Source: Asanoa siamensis (GTDB lineage Bacteria > Actinomycetota > Actinomycetes > Mycobacteriales > Micromonosporaceae). From it: a stretch of DNA of 36,386 nt. Positions 1 to 8,003 of the stretch are shown one piece after another. The stretch is from NCBI RefSeq assembly GCF_016862555.1, contig NZ_BONE01000079.1, forward strand, positions 1 to 36,386, read 5' to 3'. Position 1 is the stretch's first letter, and each line of letters starts with the position of its first letter. A program made the translations under genes and the position numbers. The notes beneath the pieces are model-generated. The model ran no database searches. It was not told where the DNA came from and was given only the letters and a program-made list of their open reading frames with translations.

Positions 1-583
1 CCGGGTCCGCGAGTTCGTCGACCGGCAGCCGCGCCACGTGGGCTACCTCTGCCGGGTCTCGTGGTGCCACCGGGTGGGGGCGGTGCCACCAGGCCAGTAC
101 CGGCGTGACCAGGAAGTCACTCGCCGGGATCCAGAGGCGCGGCAACTCGGCCAGCAGCGTCACGCTGCTCGGGTCGAGGCCTACCTCCTCGTCGGCCTCC
201 CGCAGCGCGGTCGCCGCCGGGTCGGCGTCGCCCGGGTCCGCTACGCCGCCCGGGAACGCCGGCTGGCCCGCGTGGTTCCGTAGCGTCGCCGCCCGCTGCA
301 GCATCAGGATGTCGGGCCCGCCGTCGGGTTCCTCGCCGAGCAGCACCAGTACGGCGCTGTCGCGGCCCGCGCGTTCCGGTGTTTTCAGCCGTGTGAAGTC
401 TTCCGCCCGTGCGCCGTGCAGGCGGTCGAGCAGCGGCGTGAACCAGGCCGGCAGCGCCGAATCCGGGCCCGCGTCGCGGCGCCGCGCGCCCACCCCGTCG
501 GGCAGGCCCGCCGGGAACAGCCGTGGGCCGTCCTTGGGCGCGCCCCCGTTGACCCAGATCCCGTCGCGCCGGCTCTCAACCAA
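1..583 (-). CDS. NUDIX hydrolase, CoA pyrophosphatase (NudL-like), 3' end cut by window
   Basis: Predicted to cleave coenzyme A or acyl-CoA to phosphopantetheine and 3',5'-ADP. The minus-strand frame reads LMLQRAATLRNHAGQPAFPGG-like sequence (positions ~200-265), which is the extended signature of CoA-pyrophosphatase NUDIX proteins. It is followed directly by the NUDIX box core ALREADEEVGLDP, with the REXXEE residues present. About 194 codons are visible and the C-terminus lies beyond position 1. No ATG or GTG fits the upstream end. A TTG at 583-581 gives an 8-base overlap with the stop of the TlpA-like gene, so the start is uncertain by a few codons. It is the last visible gene of an apparent nth-tlpA-nudix operon. 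Family assignment is firm; substrate is inferred from the family motif. Confidence 0.85.
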   Translation of the reverse strand, partial: MVESRRDGIWVNGGAPKDGPRLFPAGLPDGVGARRRDAGPDSALPAWFTPLLDRLHGARAEDFTRLKTPERAGRDSAVLVLLGEEPDGGPDILMLQRAATLRNHAGQPAFPGGVADPGDADPAATALREADEEVGLDPSSVTLLAELPRLWIPASDFLVTPVLAWWHRPHPVAPRDPAEVAHVARLPVDELADP

Positions 584-1217
584 CCGGGACCGCCACCCCG
601 AGATACTGCTTGATCAGTTTGACCAGGCCCGCCTCGTCGAGCCGCGCGCCGTTGTAGAGGTGGGCCACCTTGCCCGCCGAGTCGACGAGCACGGTGACGG
701 GGATGCCGGCCTGCTTGAGGCCGATGCGGACCTGCTCGCTCTGGTCGTAGACGCTCGGGTAGGTCAACCCGAACTCGGTGGCCATGTCCTCACCGTCGGA
801 CCGCTTGTCGCGGGTGTCGACGCCGAGGAAGTGCACCAGGCCGGCGGTGCGCGAGGCGACAGCGTTGAACGCCGGTAGCTCCTCGCGGCACGGCGTGCAC
901 CACGAACCCCACAGGTTGATCACCGCGGGCCCGCGGACGTCGGCCAGCCGCAGGTTGCCCCCACCGAAACACGACAGCGAGGCCGCGGGCAGCGCGATCG
1001 TAGTGACCGCGCCGCCGGCGGGTGCCGCGTCCTTGGGCGGCGTGGTCACCTCGCGGCAGTCGGCGAACGACGCCGCGGGTGCCTGCGCCGAGCCCGCGGG
1101 CTCCGCGTCGGTGGCCGACGAGGACGACGAGGACGACCGCTCGTTGCAGGACCGCACCCCGACGCCGGCCAGCACGCCGACCACGAGGAGCACGATGAGG
1201 GGCAGGTAGCGCTTCAC
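576..1217 (-). CDS. TlpA-like membrane-anchored thioredoxin-fold protein
   Basis: A thiol-disulfide oxidoreductase expected outside the cytoplasmic membrane, acting in redox handling of secreted or cytochrome-c-type proteins. An N-terminal hydrophobic segment (residues ~4-20, [17 protein letters not shown]) precedes a Ser-rich linker and a thioredoxin fold with the active site WCTPC. A TlpA/AhpC-like strand [17 protein letters not shown] and a cis-Pro region (GIPVTVLVD) follow. The GTG at 1217-1215 is chosen because it overlaps the nth stop as GTGA and begins right before the signal anchor; longer readings lack a signal. Length 213 residues suits the family. It corresponds in position to the thioredoxin-like gene beside nth in mycobacteria (recalled). 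The specific partner is unknown. Confidence 0.85.
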   Translation of the reverse strand: MKRYLPLIVLLVVGVLAGVGVRSCNERSSSSSSSATDAEPAGSAQAPAASFADCREVTTPPKDAAPAGGAVTTIALPAASLSCFGGGNLRLADVRGPAVINLWGSWCTPCREELPAFNAVASRTAGLVHFLGVDTRDKRSDGEDMATEFGLTYPSVYDQSEQVRIGLKQAGIPVTVLVDSAGKVAHLYNGARLDEAGLVKLIKQYLGVAVPVG

Positions 1218-2002
1218 GGGACGTCCGCCGTCAACGCCTGCTGCGGGACGACCGACGGGTCGACGCCGACGGCCTCGGCCAGCGCGGCCGCGCGTGGCCC
1301 CTTCAGCAGCTTGGCCGCCTGGACGGGATCGGTAGGCCCCGTGCCGTAGGAGGGGCAGAGCTTCGCGAGCGTGCAGGCACCGCAGGCCGGCTTGCGCGCG
1401 TGGCACACCCGACGGCCGTGGAAGATCACGCGGTGCGACAGCATGGTCCAGTCACGCTTGTCGAACATCGCGCTGATGGCGTGCTCGATCTTGACCGGGT
1501 CGGTCTCGGCGGTCCACCGCCACCGCCCGACCAGCCGCTGGAAGTGCGTGTCGACCGTGATGCCGGGCACGTCGAAGGCGTTGCCGAGGATCACGTTGGC
1601 GGTCTTGCGCCCGATGCCCGGCAGGCTGACCAGGTCGGGCAGGTTGGACGGCACCTCGCCGTCGAACCGCTCGACGAGTTGCTGGCCCAGCTTCATCACC
1701 GAGTCGGTCTTGTTGCGGAAGAACCCGGTCGGCTTCAGCGTGATCTCGAGCTCGGCCCGGTCGGCCGCCGCGTAGGCCGCCGCCGTCGGGTATTGCGCGA
1801 ACACCTTGGGGGTGACCTCGTTGACCTTCTTGTCGGTGGCTTGCGCCGACAGGATCGTGGCCACCGCCAACTCCAGCGGGTTGCGGAAATCAAGCTCGCA
1901 GTGCGCGTCGGGATGCGTCTCCGCCAGGATGCGCCCCATCCGCCGAGCCCGCCGCTTGCGCCCGAGCTCGGTCTCCGCCTCGAACGCGGCTGTCTTCGTC
2001 AC
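1214..2002 (-). CDS. nth: Endonuclease III (base-excision repair DNA glycosylase/AP lyase)
   Basis: Removes oxidised pyrimidines and nicks abasic sites. The helix-hairpin-helix reads [13 protein letters not shown] with the catalytic Lys. The catalytic Asp follows in [10 protein letters not shown]. The C-terminal 4Fe-4S ligand set is C-x6-C-x2-C-x5-C ([17 protein letters not shown]). The start is taken as GTG at 2002 ([10 protein letters not shown]), giving 262 residues; an in-frame start 15 codons upstream (2047) would add a Gly/Arg stretch without family similarity. After the cluster there is a ~40-residue tail common in actinobacterial versions. The stop overlaps the TlpA-like start by 4 bases, indicating translational coupling. 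Confidence 0.95.
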   Translation of the reverse strand: MTKTAAFEAETELGRKRRARRMGRILAETHPDAHCELDFRNPLELAVATILSAQATDKKVNEVTPKVFAQYPTAAAYAAADRAELEITLKPTGFFRNKTDSVMKLGQQLVERFDGEVPSNLPDLVSLPGIGRKTANVILGNAFDVPGITVDTHFQRLVGRWRWTAETDPVKIEHAISAMFDKRDWTMLSHRVIFHGRRVCHARKPACGACTLAKLCPSYGTGPTDPVQAAKLLKGPRAAALAEAVGVDPSVVPQQALTADVP

Positions 2003-2062
2003 GTGCCAAAGACTATTCCGCACCCCCGACAACCCGCCGCGGGGCACAGCGGGGAAAGGGCG

Positions 2063-2740
2063 TCAGACCCGAGCCCGCCGCGCCAACCGCTCCGGGTCGA
2101 GGATGATGATGGACTTGCCGTCGAGGCGCAGCCACCCGCGGCTGGCGAAGTCGGCCAGCGCCTTGTTGACGGTCTCGCGGGACGCGCCGACGAGCTGGGC
2201 GATCTCTTCCTGCGTCAGGTCGTGGGTGACCCGCAGCACGCCGCCGTCGCGGGTGCCGAAGCGGCCGGCCATCTGGAGCAGGTTCTTCGCCACGCGACCG
2301 GGCACGTCGGTGAAGATCAGATCCGCCAGGGCGTCGTTGGTACGCCGTAGCCGGCGCGCCAGCACCCGCAGCAGCTGCTCGGCGATCTCCGGCCGGTTGT
2401 TGAGCCACGGCCGCAGCGCCTGCTTGCGGAGGCGCGCCAGGCGGGTGTCGGTGACCGCCGTGGCGGTCGCCGTGCGCGGGCCCGGGTCGAACAGCGACAG
2501 CTCGCCGACCATGTCGGACGGGCCCATCACCGCGATCAGGTTCTGGCGGCCGTCAGCGGCCCGCCGACCAACCTTGATCTTGCCGCTCAGCACGATGTAA
2601 AGGCTGTCGCCTGGTTCGCCCTCGTTGAAGACGATCTCGCCCTTGCGGGCCTCGATGGTCTCCATGTCCTTGGCGAGCGCCTCGGCCGCCTCCGGGTCAA
2701 CACCCTGGAAGATGCCGCTACGGGCCAGAACCTCATCCAT
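2063..2740 (-). CDS. crp: Crp/GlxR-type cAMP-responsive transcription regulator
   Basis: Global DNA-binding regulator responsive to cAMP. Residues ~1-115 form the cyclic-nucleotide domain, with the binding cassette [19 protein letters not shown]; the cAMP contacts are Glu80, Arg89 and Thr90. The dimer helix is followed by a winged helix-turn-helix, [20 protein letters not shown] (residues ~170-190), nearly identical to recalled M. tuberculosis Crp (Rv3676). Length 225 residues equals the family norm. ATG 2740 is preceded by a GAGGT Shine-Dalgarno; an upstream reading to 2782 is unlikely. The intact Glu/Arg/Thr pocket argues that it binds cAMP. A large adenylate cyclase lies 25 kb away in this window. 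Confidence 0.95.
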   Translation of the reverse strand: MDEVLARSGIFQGVDPEAAEALAKDMETIEARKGEIVFNEGEPGDSLYIVLSGKIKVGRRAADGRQNLIAVMGPSDMVGELSLFDPGPRTATATAVTDTRLARLRKQALRPWLNNRPEIAEQLLRVLARRLRRTNDALADLIFTDVPGRVAKNLLQMAGRFGTRDGGVLRVTHDLTQEEIAQLVGASRETVNKALADFASRGWLRLDGKSIIILDPERLARRARV

Positions 2741-2785
2741 CGCGCACCTCAGTTCCACGAATGGCGCGGAAACCGCGCGCAAGTC

Positions 2786-2791
2786 AGTCTA
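2786..2791 (-). promoter_or_regulatory. Candidate -10 element of crp
   Basis: Reads TAGACT on the minus strand, about 45 bases before the crp ATG. A start near 2779 would give a leader of roughly 40 bases carrying the GAGGT ribosome site. No good -35 hexamer sits 17 bases upstream, and no TGTGA-N6-TCACA Crp site is visible. Confidence 0.35.
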
Positions 2792-2889
2792 GGCGTACGT
2801 GACGGCGAGCAGGCCCGGCAACCCCCGGATCGTGATCAGTCCATGTGCTGGCCCGACCGCCCGGTTGCCACCTGCCCTATCGTCGGCGC

Positions 2890-3561
2890 GTGCCGTTCAA
2901 GCCCATTCTTACCGCGCGCCAGGAGGACGGCGAAAGCATCCCCCTGCTCATCTGGCGGTTACCTGCCCCGATGCGCGCTGTCAGTTCGGCCCCGCTGGGC
3001 GGTGGCATCGGTCGCCGCGAATGGGTGCTCAACGCCACCGTGCCCATGTCGTACGCCCGGGAAGACCCACGGACGCACCTCCGCGAACTGGCTGCCGGTG
3101 TGGGCCTGACCGGCCCGGGTGTCGGCTTGTTGACCGGTGTGGACGTGGCGCAACGGGTTGCCGCGACGGATGATGCCGCCGAGGTGTGGGCCACCGTCGG
3201 CCTGGGCAGGCCGATCATGGCCGCCGCCGACCGCGCGATCCCGCGCCAGCACAGCCCGGGCACGATCAACATCATCGCCTTCGTCCCCATCAGACTCAGC
3301 GACGCCGCCCTGGTGAACGCTGTCGCGACGATCACAGAAGCCAAGGCCCAGGCCCTATGGGAACTCGGTCTGGCGGCGACCGGCACGGCCACCGACGCGG
3401 TCACGATCATCTGCCCGGACACCCCGAACCAACAGAGCCAGGAGCACGAGGCCGAGTACGGCGGCCCACTCTCCACGTGGGGTTCCCGCCTGGCCCGGGC
3501 CACCCACCGCGCCGTCCGCGAAGGCGGCTCCCGTCCCAAGATCCCCTGGTCGGAGCGGTAG
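2890..3561 (+). CDS. cbiZ: Adenosylcobinamide amidohydrolase (CbiZ), corrinoid salvage
   Basis: Hydrolyses adenosylcobinamide to adenosylcobyric acid, so that scavenged corrinoids can enter cobalamin synthesis; cytoplasmic. Family signatures visible are VSSAPLGGG and VLNATVP near the N-terminus, GVGLTGPGVGLLTGVDV mid-protein, and the strongly diagnostic C-terminal run GTINIIAFVPIRLSDAALV...TITEAKAQALWELG...ATGTATDAV. Start is GTG 2890 (VPFKPILTAR), 223 residues. An upstream ATG at 2845 would add a Pro/Arg-rich stretch unlike the family. A TATCGT element at 2878-2883 sits six bases before the GTG, so the mRNA may be leaderless. No other cobalamin gene is in the window, so it acts as a stand-alone salvage gene here. 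Confidence 0.85.
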   Translation: MPFKPILTARQEDGESIPLLIWRLPAPMRAVSSAPLGGGIGRREWVLNATVPMSYAREDPRTHLRELAAGVGLTGPGVGLLTGVDVAQRVAATDDAAEVWATVGLGRPIMAAADRAIPRQHSPGTINIIAFVPIRLSDAALVNAVATITEAKAQALWELGLAATGTATDAVTIICPDTPNQQSQEHEAEYGGPLSTWGSRLARATHRAVREGGSRPKIPWSER

Positions 3562-3566
3562 TCCAT

Positions 3567-3599
3567 CCCCCGCTCGGGGGTGCCCGAGGAAGCTTCGGG
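3567..3599 (+). terminator. Double GC-rich hairpin between cbiZ and the CapA-like gene
   Basis: Two inverted repeats in tandem: CCCCCG/CGGGGG at 3567-3580 and CCCGA/TCGGG with an inner AAGCTT at 3583-3599. They start six bases after the cbiZ stop. There is no U-tract, so termination or mRNA 3'-end protection is inferred only. Confidence 0.35.
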
Positions 3600-3605
3600 A
3601 ACGGT

Positions 3606-4784
3606 ATGGTGCCCGGCGTGTATCCCCTCGACACGCCGACGAAGCGCACCTGGCGCCCGGCCATCGTGGCCGGTGTGGCCGTCGCCGCCCTGCTCGGCGT
3701 CGCCGTCGTCGCGGTGGCCGCGGTGGCCAAGGGGAACGGCGCCCAGCCCGCCGTCTGGGTGGCGCCCGGCCAGTCGCCCCCCGGCAGCACCGGCACGCCC
3801 ATCGAGGAGGCGGCCGAGGAGGAGCAGTCCATCTCGATGTCGGCCACCGGCGACATCATCATGGGCAACGCCCCCGGCAACCTGCCCGCCAACGGCGGCA
3901 AGGGCTTCTTCGACGGTGTCAAGAAGGACCTCGCCGCCGACCTCGTGATGGGCAACCTCGAGGAGCCGCTCACCGAGGACACCGGGCGTTCGAAGTGCGG
4001 GCCCGACTCGACCGGCTGCCACCAGTTCCGGGCCCCGCCCGGCTACGCCAAGCACCTCAAGGACGCCGGCTTCGAGCTGCTCAACCAGGCCAACAACCAC
4101 GGCAACGACTACGGCCCCGACGGCTACACCAACACGCAGGACGCCCTGGAGAAATACGGCCTGCAGCACACCGGCGCGCCCAACCAGATCACGGTCGCCG
4201 ACGTCGAGGGCGTCAAGGTCGCCGTGGTCGGCTTCTCCTCGTACGCCTGGAACAACAGCCTCATCGACATCGACGGCGGCAAGGAACTCGTCGCGAAGGC
4301 GGCGAAGGAGGCCGACCTCGTGGTGGTCCAGGTGCACATGGGCGCCGAGGGCTCCGGCAAGACGCGGGTCAAGCCCGGCACCGAGATGTTCCTCGGCGAG
4401 AACCGCGGCGACCCCGTCAAGTTCTCCCACGCCATGATCGACGCGGGCGCCGACCTGATCGTCGGCCACGGGCCGCACGTGCTGCGCGCGATGGAGTTCT
4501 ACAAGGGCCGGTTGATCGCCTACAGCCTCGGCAACTTCGCCGGTGGCGGCGGCACTCTCAACCGTTCCGGGCCGCTCGGCCTCGGCGCGGTGCTCAAGGT
4601 GGAGCTGACCAGGGACGGCACCTGGGTCGACGGCAGCGTGGTCTCGACGCGGATGAACAGCGCCGGCAAGCCGGTCACCGACCCCGACGGCGACAGCCTC
4701 GACATGCTCGCCGACCTGAGTCAGAAGGACTTCCCGAAGACCGGCCCCGAGTTCGACAACGCCGGCCGGATCAGCCCCCGCTGA
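3606..4784 (+). CDS. CapA-family (poly-gamma-glutamate/capsule-type) protein, membrane anchored
   Basis: 392 residues. A single hydrophobic segment (~15-38, AIVAGVAVAALLGVAVVAVAA) follows a short basic N-terminus. After a Pro/Gly linker comes the CapA metallophosphatase-like fold: SATGDIIMG, LVMGNLEEPL, the conserved NQANNHGNDYG, VVQVHMGAEG, and the terminal block IVGHGPHVLRAMEFYKGRLIAYSLGNF. CapA homologues act in polyglutamate synthesis, but many actinobacterial members stand alone with unknown role. No pgsB/pgsC partner is nearby, so polyglutamate synthesis is not supported here. ATG 3606 is followed at once by GTG 3609; either could serve. The domain should face outside the membrane. Confidence 0.85.
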   Translation: MVPGVYPLDTPTKRTWRPAIVAGVAVAALLGVAVVAVAAVAKGNGAQPAVWVAPGQSPPGSTGTPIEEAAEEEQSISMSATGDIIMGNAPGNLPANGGKGFFDGVKKDLAADLVMGNLEEPLTEDTGRSKCGPDSTGCHQFRAPPGYAKHLKDAGFELLNQANNHGNDYGPDGYTNTQDALEKYGLQHTGAPNQITVADVEGVKVAVVGFSSYAWNNSLIDIDGGKELVAKAAKEADLVVVQVHMGAEGSGKTRVKPGTEMFLGENRGDPVKFSHAMIDAGADLIVGHGPHVLRAMEFYKGRLIAYSLGNFAGGGGTLNRSGPLGLGAVLKVELTRDGTWVDGSVVSTRMNSAGKPVTDPDGDSLDMLADLSQKDFPKTGPEFDNAGRISPR

Positions 4785-4835
4785 GCCCAGCAGCACCATT
4801 AACGGCACAAGACAGCACCCGCAAAACAAGCAGGC

Positions 4836-4864
4836 TTGACTGTTTGTTTCCCCGCCGCCATGCT
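4836..4864 (+). promoter_or_regulatory. Candidate promoter of the TetR-led operon
   Basis: TTGACT (4836-4841), 17-base spacer, CATGCT (4859-4864). The expected transcription start falls at about 4871, exactly on the GTG of the TetR gene, which would give a leaderless mRNA. The -10 is weak. The surrounding CTTGACTGTTTGTTT is locally AT-rich and may also contain the operator. Confidence 0.35.
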
Positions 4865-4870
4865 CGGGAT

Positions 4871-5461
4871 GTGCGGACCCCGCAGCAGGAGCGCAGCCGG
4901 GTGACCCAGGCCCGGCTCCTCGACGCGGCCGTCGACAGCCTGGTCGAGCTGGGCTGGGCCGGCACCACCACGACCGTGATCGCCGAGCGGGCCGGCGTCT
5001 CCCGCGGCGCCCAGCTGCACCACTACCCGACCAAGGCCGCCCTCGTCATGGCCGCCGTCGAGCACCTCGCCGACCGCCGCGCGGCCGAGATCCGCGCCGA
5101 GGCCGCCACCCTGCCGGCCGGGGCCAGACGGGTCGACCGGGTCATCGACATGCTGGCCGCCGCCTTCACGGGCCCGCTCTACGCCGCCGCCCTCGAGGTC
5201 TGGGTCGCCGCCCGCACCGATCCCGAGCTCAGGGCGGCCCTCGTGCCGGTCGAGGCCCGGGTCGGCCGCGAGCTGCACCACCTCACCGTCGAGCTGCTCG
5301 GCGCCGACGAGCGCCGCCCCGGCGTCCGCGAGTCCGTGCAGGCGACCCTCGACCTCATGCGCGGCCTCGGGGTGGCCAACCTGCTCTCCGACGACGCCGC
5401 CCGCCGCGCGACCCTGCTCCGCGAGTGGAAGCGCCACCTGGCCGCCGTGATCCGGGACTGA
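4871..5461 (+). CDS. TetR/AcrR-family transcription regulator of the atu-type operon
   Basis: 196 residues. The N-terminal helix-turn-helix is clear: TQARLLDAAVDSLVELGW followed by VIAERAGVSRGAQLHHYPTKAALV (residues ~12-58). The remainder is an alpha-helical ligand-binding domain rich in Ala/Leu/Arg. It is the first gene of a tight same-strand run (12-base gap to the next gene, then ATGA and GTGA overlaps), so it probably represses this operon and responds to an acyl-CoA intermediate. The ligand is inference. GTG 4871 is chosen because no upstream start has a ribosome site and the predicted promoter places transcription start there; a TTG at about 4844 is the alternative. Confidence 0.85.
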   Translation: MRTPQQERSRVTQARLLDAAVDSLVELGWAGTTTTVIAERAGVSRGAQLHHYPTKAALVMAAVEHLADRRAAEIRAEAATLPAGARRVDRVIDMLAAAFTGPLYAAALEVWVAARTDPELRAALVPVEARVGRELHHLTVELLGADERRPGVRESVQATLDLMRGLGVANLLSDDAARRATLLREWKRHLAAVIRD

Positions 5462-5473
5462 AGGAGGACCAAC

Positions 5474-6256
5474 GTGGTCGAGCTCGCCGCCCTGCTCTCC
5501 GACCTCGACGCCGAGACCACGGCGGTCGACGCCCTGCTCACCAACAGACCGGCGGCGGACTGGGCGCGCCCGACTCCCAGCCCCGGCTGGACCGTCGCGC
5601 ACCAGATCGCCCACCTGGCCTGGACCGACCACGCCGCCCTGCTCGCCACGACCGACGACGCCCAGTTCGTCGCCCTGCTCGCGCCGCTCGCCGACGACCC
5701 CGACCGGATCGTCGACAAGGGAGCTGAAAGCTTCCTGAAGCCGCCCGACGAGCTGCGGCAGCACTGGCTCGACGGCCACAAGCGGCTCACCGAAGCGTTG
5801 CGGGACGCGCCGCCCGGCAAGCGGATCCCCTGGTTCGGCAACCTGATCACCCCACAGTCGATGGCCACCGCCCGCCTGATGGAGACCTGGGCGCACGGCC
5901 TCGACATCGCCGACACGCTCGGCACGACCCAGGAGCCGACCGAGAGGCTGCGACACATCGCCTTCCTCGGCTTCCGTACCCTCGGCCACTCGTTCCTGGC
6001 CCACGGCAGGCGCACGCCGGACGAACCGGTGCGGGTCGAGCTGGTCGCTCCCGACGGCAGCGAGTGGGCCTTCGGCCCGGAGACAGCGACCAACCGGCTG
6101 ACCGGGCCCGCACTGGACTTCTGCCTGCTGGTCACGCAGCGCCGCAGCCCGGCCGACCTGGCCCTGGAGACGACCGGCCCGATCGCGACCGAATGGCTCC
6201 AGGTCGCGCAGGCCTTCGCCGGCCCGCCCGGAGCCAAGCGGGAGGCGAGTCGATGA
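5474..6256 (+). CDS. TIGR03084-like metal-binding protein (DinB/maleylpyruvate isomerase-type fold)
   Basis: 260 residues starting at GTG 5474, preceded by a strong AAGGAGG at 5461-5467 that overlaps the TetR stop. The N-terminus has the mycothiol-dependent isomerase/DinB four-helix pattern: PTPSPGWTVAHQIAHLAWTD, a central MATARLMETWAHGLDIADTL with a further metal-ligand His, and a C-terminal domain (VRVELVAPDGSEWAFG...TGPALDFCLLVTQRR). His residues at HQIAH and WAHG fit a metal site. Members commonly sit beside AtuA and acyl-CoA carboxylase genes in actinobacteria, as here. The reaction is unknown; a thiol-dependent isomerisation is only a guess from the fold. Confidence 0.75.
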   Translation: MVELAALLSDLDAETTAVDALLTNRPAADWARPTPSPGWTVAHQIAHLAWTDHAALLATTDDAQFVALLAPLADDPDRIVDKGAESFLKPPDELRQHWLDGHKRLTEALRDAPPGKRIPWFGNLITPQSMATARLMETWAHGLDIADTLGTTQEPTERLRHIAFLGFRTLGHSFLAHGRRTPDEPVRVELVAPDGSEWAFGPETATNRLTGPALDFCLLVTQRRSPADLALETTGPIATEWLQVAQAFAGPPGAKREASR

Positions 6257-7920
6257 TCCGCATCGGCAACGCCTCGGGCTTCTACGGCGACCGCCAGAGC
6301 GCCTGGCGGGAGATGCTCGACGGCGGCGACCTCGACGTGCTGACCGGTGACTACCTGGCCGAGCTGACCATGCTGATCCTCGGCCGCGACCGGGCCCGCG
6401 ACCCGGCGCTCGGTTACGCCCGCACCTTCCTGCGCCAGCTCCACACCACCCTGCGCACCGCGCTCGACAAGGGCGTCACGCTCGTCACCAACGCGGGCGG
6501 GCTGCATCCGGCCGGGCTCGCGAAGGCGATCGAGTCGCTGGCCGAAGAGCAGGGCCTGAGACCCCGCATCGCGTACGTCGAGGGCGACGCGCTGCCGCTG
6601 CCGGACGCGCTGACCGCCAACGCCTACCTCGGCGCGTTCGGCATCGCCGCCTGCCTGGACGCTGGTGCCGACATCGTGGTCACCGGTCGCGTCACGGACG
6701 CGGCGCTGGTCGTCGGCCCGGCCGCCGCGCACCACGGCTGGTCCCGCGACGATTTCGACGCCCTGGCCGGCGCGACCGTCGCCGGCCACGTGATCGAGTG
6801 CGGTGCGCAGGCGACGGGTGGCAACTTCAGCTTCTTCACCGAGCTGCCCGACGGCGCCTACCGCCCGGGTTTCCCCATCGCGGAGGTCGCCGAGGACGGG
6901 AGCTGCGTGATCACCAAGCACCCTGGCACCGGCGGCGCCGTCACGGTCGAGACGGTCACGGCACAACTCCTGTACGAGATCGACGCCCCCGCCTACCTCG
7001 GCCCCGACGTGGTCACCCGGCTCGACACGGCCGTCCTGCGCCAGCAGGGCCCCGACCGGGTCGCGATCACCGGCGTCCGCGGCACCCCGCCTCCGCCCAC
7101 CCTCAAGGTCGGCGTGGCCAACCTCGGCGGCTTCCGCAACGCGATGACGTTCGTGCTCTGCGGGCTCGACATCGAGGCCAAGGCCGCGCTCGTACGCAGC
7201 CAGCTCGAGGACGCGGTCGGCAAGGACGGCCTGGAGTTCACCCTGGCCCGCACCGATCACCCCGACGCCGTCGACACCGAGGCGGCCAGCGCCCTCTTGC
7301 ACGTACACCTGAAGGACCAGGACCCGAAGCGGGCCGGGCGCGCGTTCTCGGCCGCCGCCGTCGAGTTGGCGCTGGCGTCCTACCCGGGGTGCACGTTGAC
7401 CACCCCGCCGGGTGACGCCGCCCCGTTCGGGGTCTTCACCGCCGACACGGTCCCGCAGGAGGGGGTCAACCACACCGCGGTGCTGGCCGACGGCAAGCGC
7501 GTCACGATCCGCCCGCCGGCCCGCACCGCGGAATACCAGGCGACTCCCCAGCGGCAGTCCCCGGCGACGCAGCCGGGCAAGACCACCCGGGTCCCGCTCG
7601 GCACGCTGCTCGGCGCCCGCTCGGGCGACAAGGGCGGCGACGCCAACCTCGGCGTCTGGGCCCGCACCGACGCGGCGGCCGCCTGGCTGCTGGGCTGGCT
7701 GACCACAGAGCGGCTCCACGAGCTCCTGCCCGAGACGGCCGCGTTGACCGTCGATCGGCACGAGCTGCCCAACCTGCGCGCGGTCAACTTCGTGATCCGC
7801 GGCCTGCTCGGTGCGGGCGTCGCGGCGAGCACGCGCTTCGATCCGCAGGCCAAGGCGCTCGGTGAGCTGTTCCGGGCCCGCGTCGCGGAGGTGCCGGCGA
7901 AGCTGCTGGGGCCGGCGTGA
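6253..7920 (+). CDS. AtuA-family protein (DUF1446), acyclic terpene utilisation type
   Basis: 555 residues. The ATG overlaps the previous stop as ATGA. The N-terminal AtuA domain (1-~445) begins MIRIGNASGFYGDRQSAW and contains the family blocks LVTNAGGLHPAGLA, GADIVVTGRVTDAALVVGPA, HVIECGAQATGGNFSFF and KHPGTGGAVTVETVTAQLLYEI. A linker leads to the C-terminal domain VPLGTLLGARSGDKGGDANLGVWAR...ELPNLRAVNFVIRGLLGAGVA (~455-555), which is a separate protein in some organisms. AtuA is genetically required for citronellol/geraniol catabolism in Pseudomonas, but its chemistry is not defined. The neighbouring carboxylase and dehydrogenase support an acyl-CoA pathway role. No frameshift is seen. Confidence 0.88.
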   Translation: MIRIGNASGFYGDRQSAWREMLDGGDLDVLTGDYLAELTMLILGRDRARDPALGYARTFLRQLHTTLRTALDKGVTLVTNAGGLHPAGLAKAIESLAEEQGLRPRIAYVEGDALPLPDALTANAYLGAFGIAACLDAGADIVVTGRVTDAALVVGPAAAHHGWSRDDFDALAGATVAGHVIECGAQATGGNFSFFTELPDGAYRPGFPIAEVAEDGSCVITKHPGTGGAVTVETVTAQLLYEIDAPAYLGPDVVTRLDTAVLRQQGPDRVAITGVRGTPPPPTLKVGVANLGGFRNAMTFVLCGLDIEAKAALVRSQLEDAVGKDGLEFTLARTDHPDAVDTEAASALLHVHLKDQDPKRAGRAFSAAAVELALASYPGCTLTTPPGDAAPFGVFTADTVPQEGVNHTAVLADGKRVTIRPPARTAEYQATPQRQSPATQPGKTTRVPLGTLLGARSGDKGGDANLGVWARTDAAAAWLLGWLTTERLHELLPETAALTVDRHELPNLRAVNFVIRGLLGAGVAASTRFDPQAKALGELFRARVAEVPAKLLGPA

Positions 7921-8003
7921 GATTCGACATCCGTGTCTGGCCCACCGAGACGCTCGTTACGGAGGTGGCAATGGCCAAGAACGCCTGTGAGGGGTGCGCG
8001 TGA
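7917..8003 (+). CDS. Possible micro-ORF coupled on both sides (28 codons; inner 10-codon ATG version)
   Basis: A reading frame opens with GTG 7917, overlapping the AtuA stop as GTGA, and closes with TGA 8001-8003, overlapping the next GTG (8000) as GTGA. Inside it, ATG 7971 follows a perfect GGAGGT (7961-7966) with four bases between and encodes MAKNACEGCA. Its CEGC pair is notable. No family is recognised. It could be a real small protein, a leader that couples AtuA to carboxylase translation, or chance. The strong ribosome site positioned for the inner ATG rather than for the carboxylase is the main support. Confidence 0.35.
   Translation: MRFDIRVWPTETLVTEVAMAKNACEGCA
7961..7966 (+). promoter_or_regulatory. 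Strong Shine-Dalgarno serving the inner micro-ORF ATG
   Basis: GGAGGT with four bases to ATG 7971. It is about 33 bases from the carboxylase GTG at 8000, too far to serve that gene directly. The carboxylase has its own weaker GAGGGG at 7989-7994. Confidence 0.5.

Noticed and set aside
2860-2880. B12-box-like sequence (CGCCCGG...CCTGCC) just before cbiZ, a possible cobalamin riboswitch
   Set aside because: The box has three extra bases, and there is no room for the ~200-base aptamer without overlapping the crp promoter and 5' region.
5179-7761. 860-codon minus-strand frame opposite the atu genes (similarly 9484-11535 and 2877-4829)
   Set aside because: High-GC DNA leaves antisense frames open; amino-acid composition is unnatural and every strand-matched plus gene has recognised motifs.
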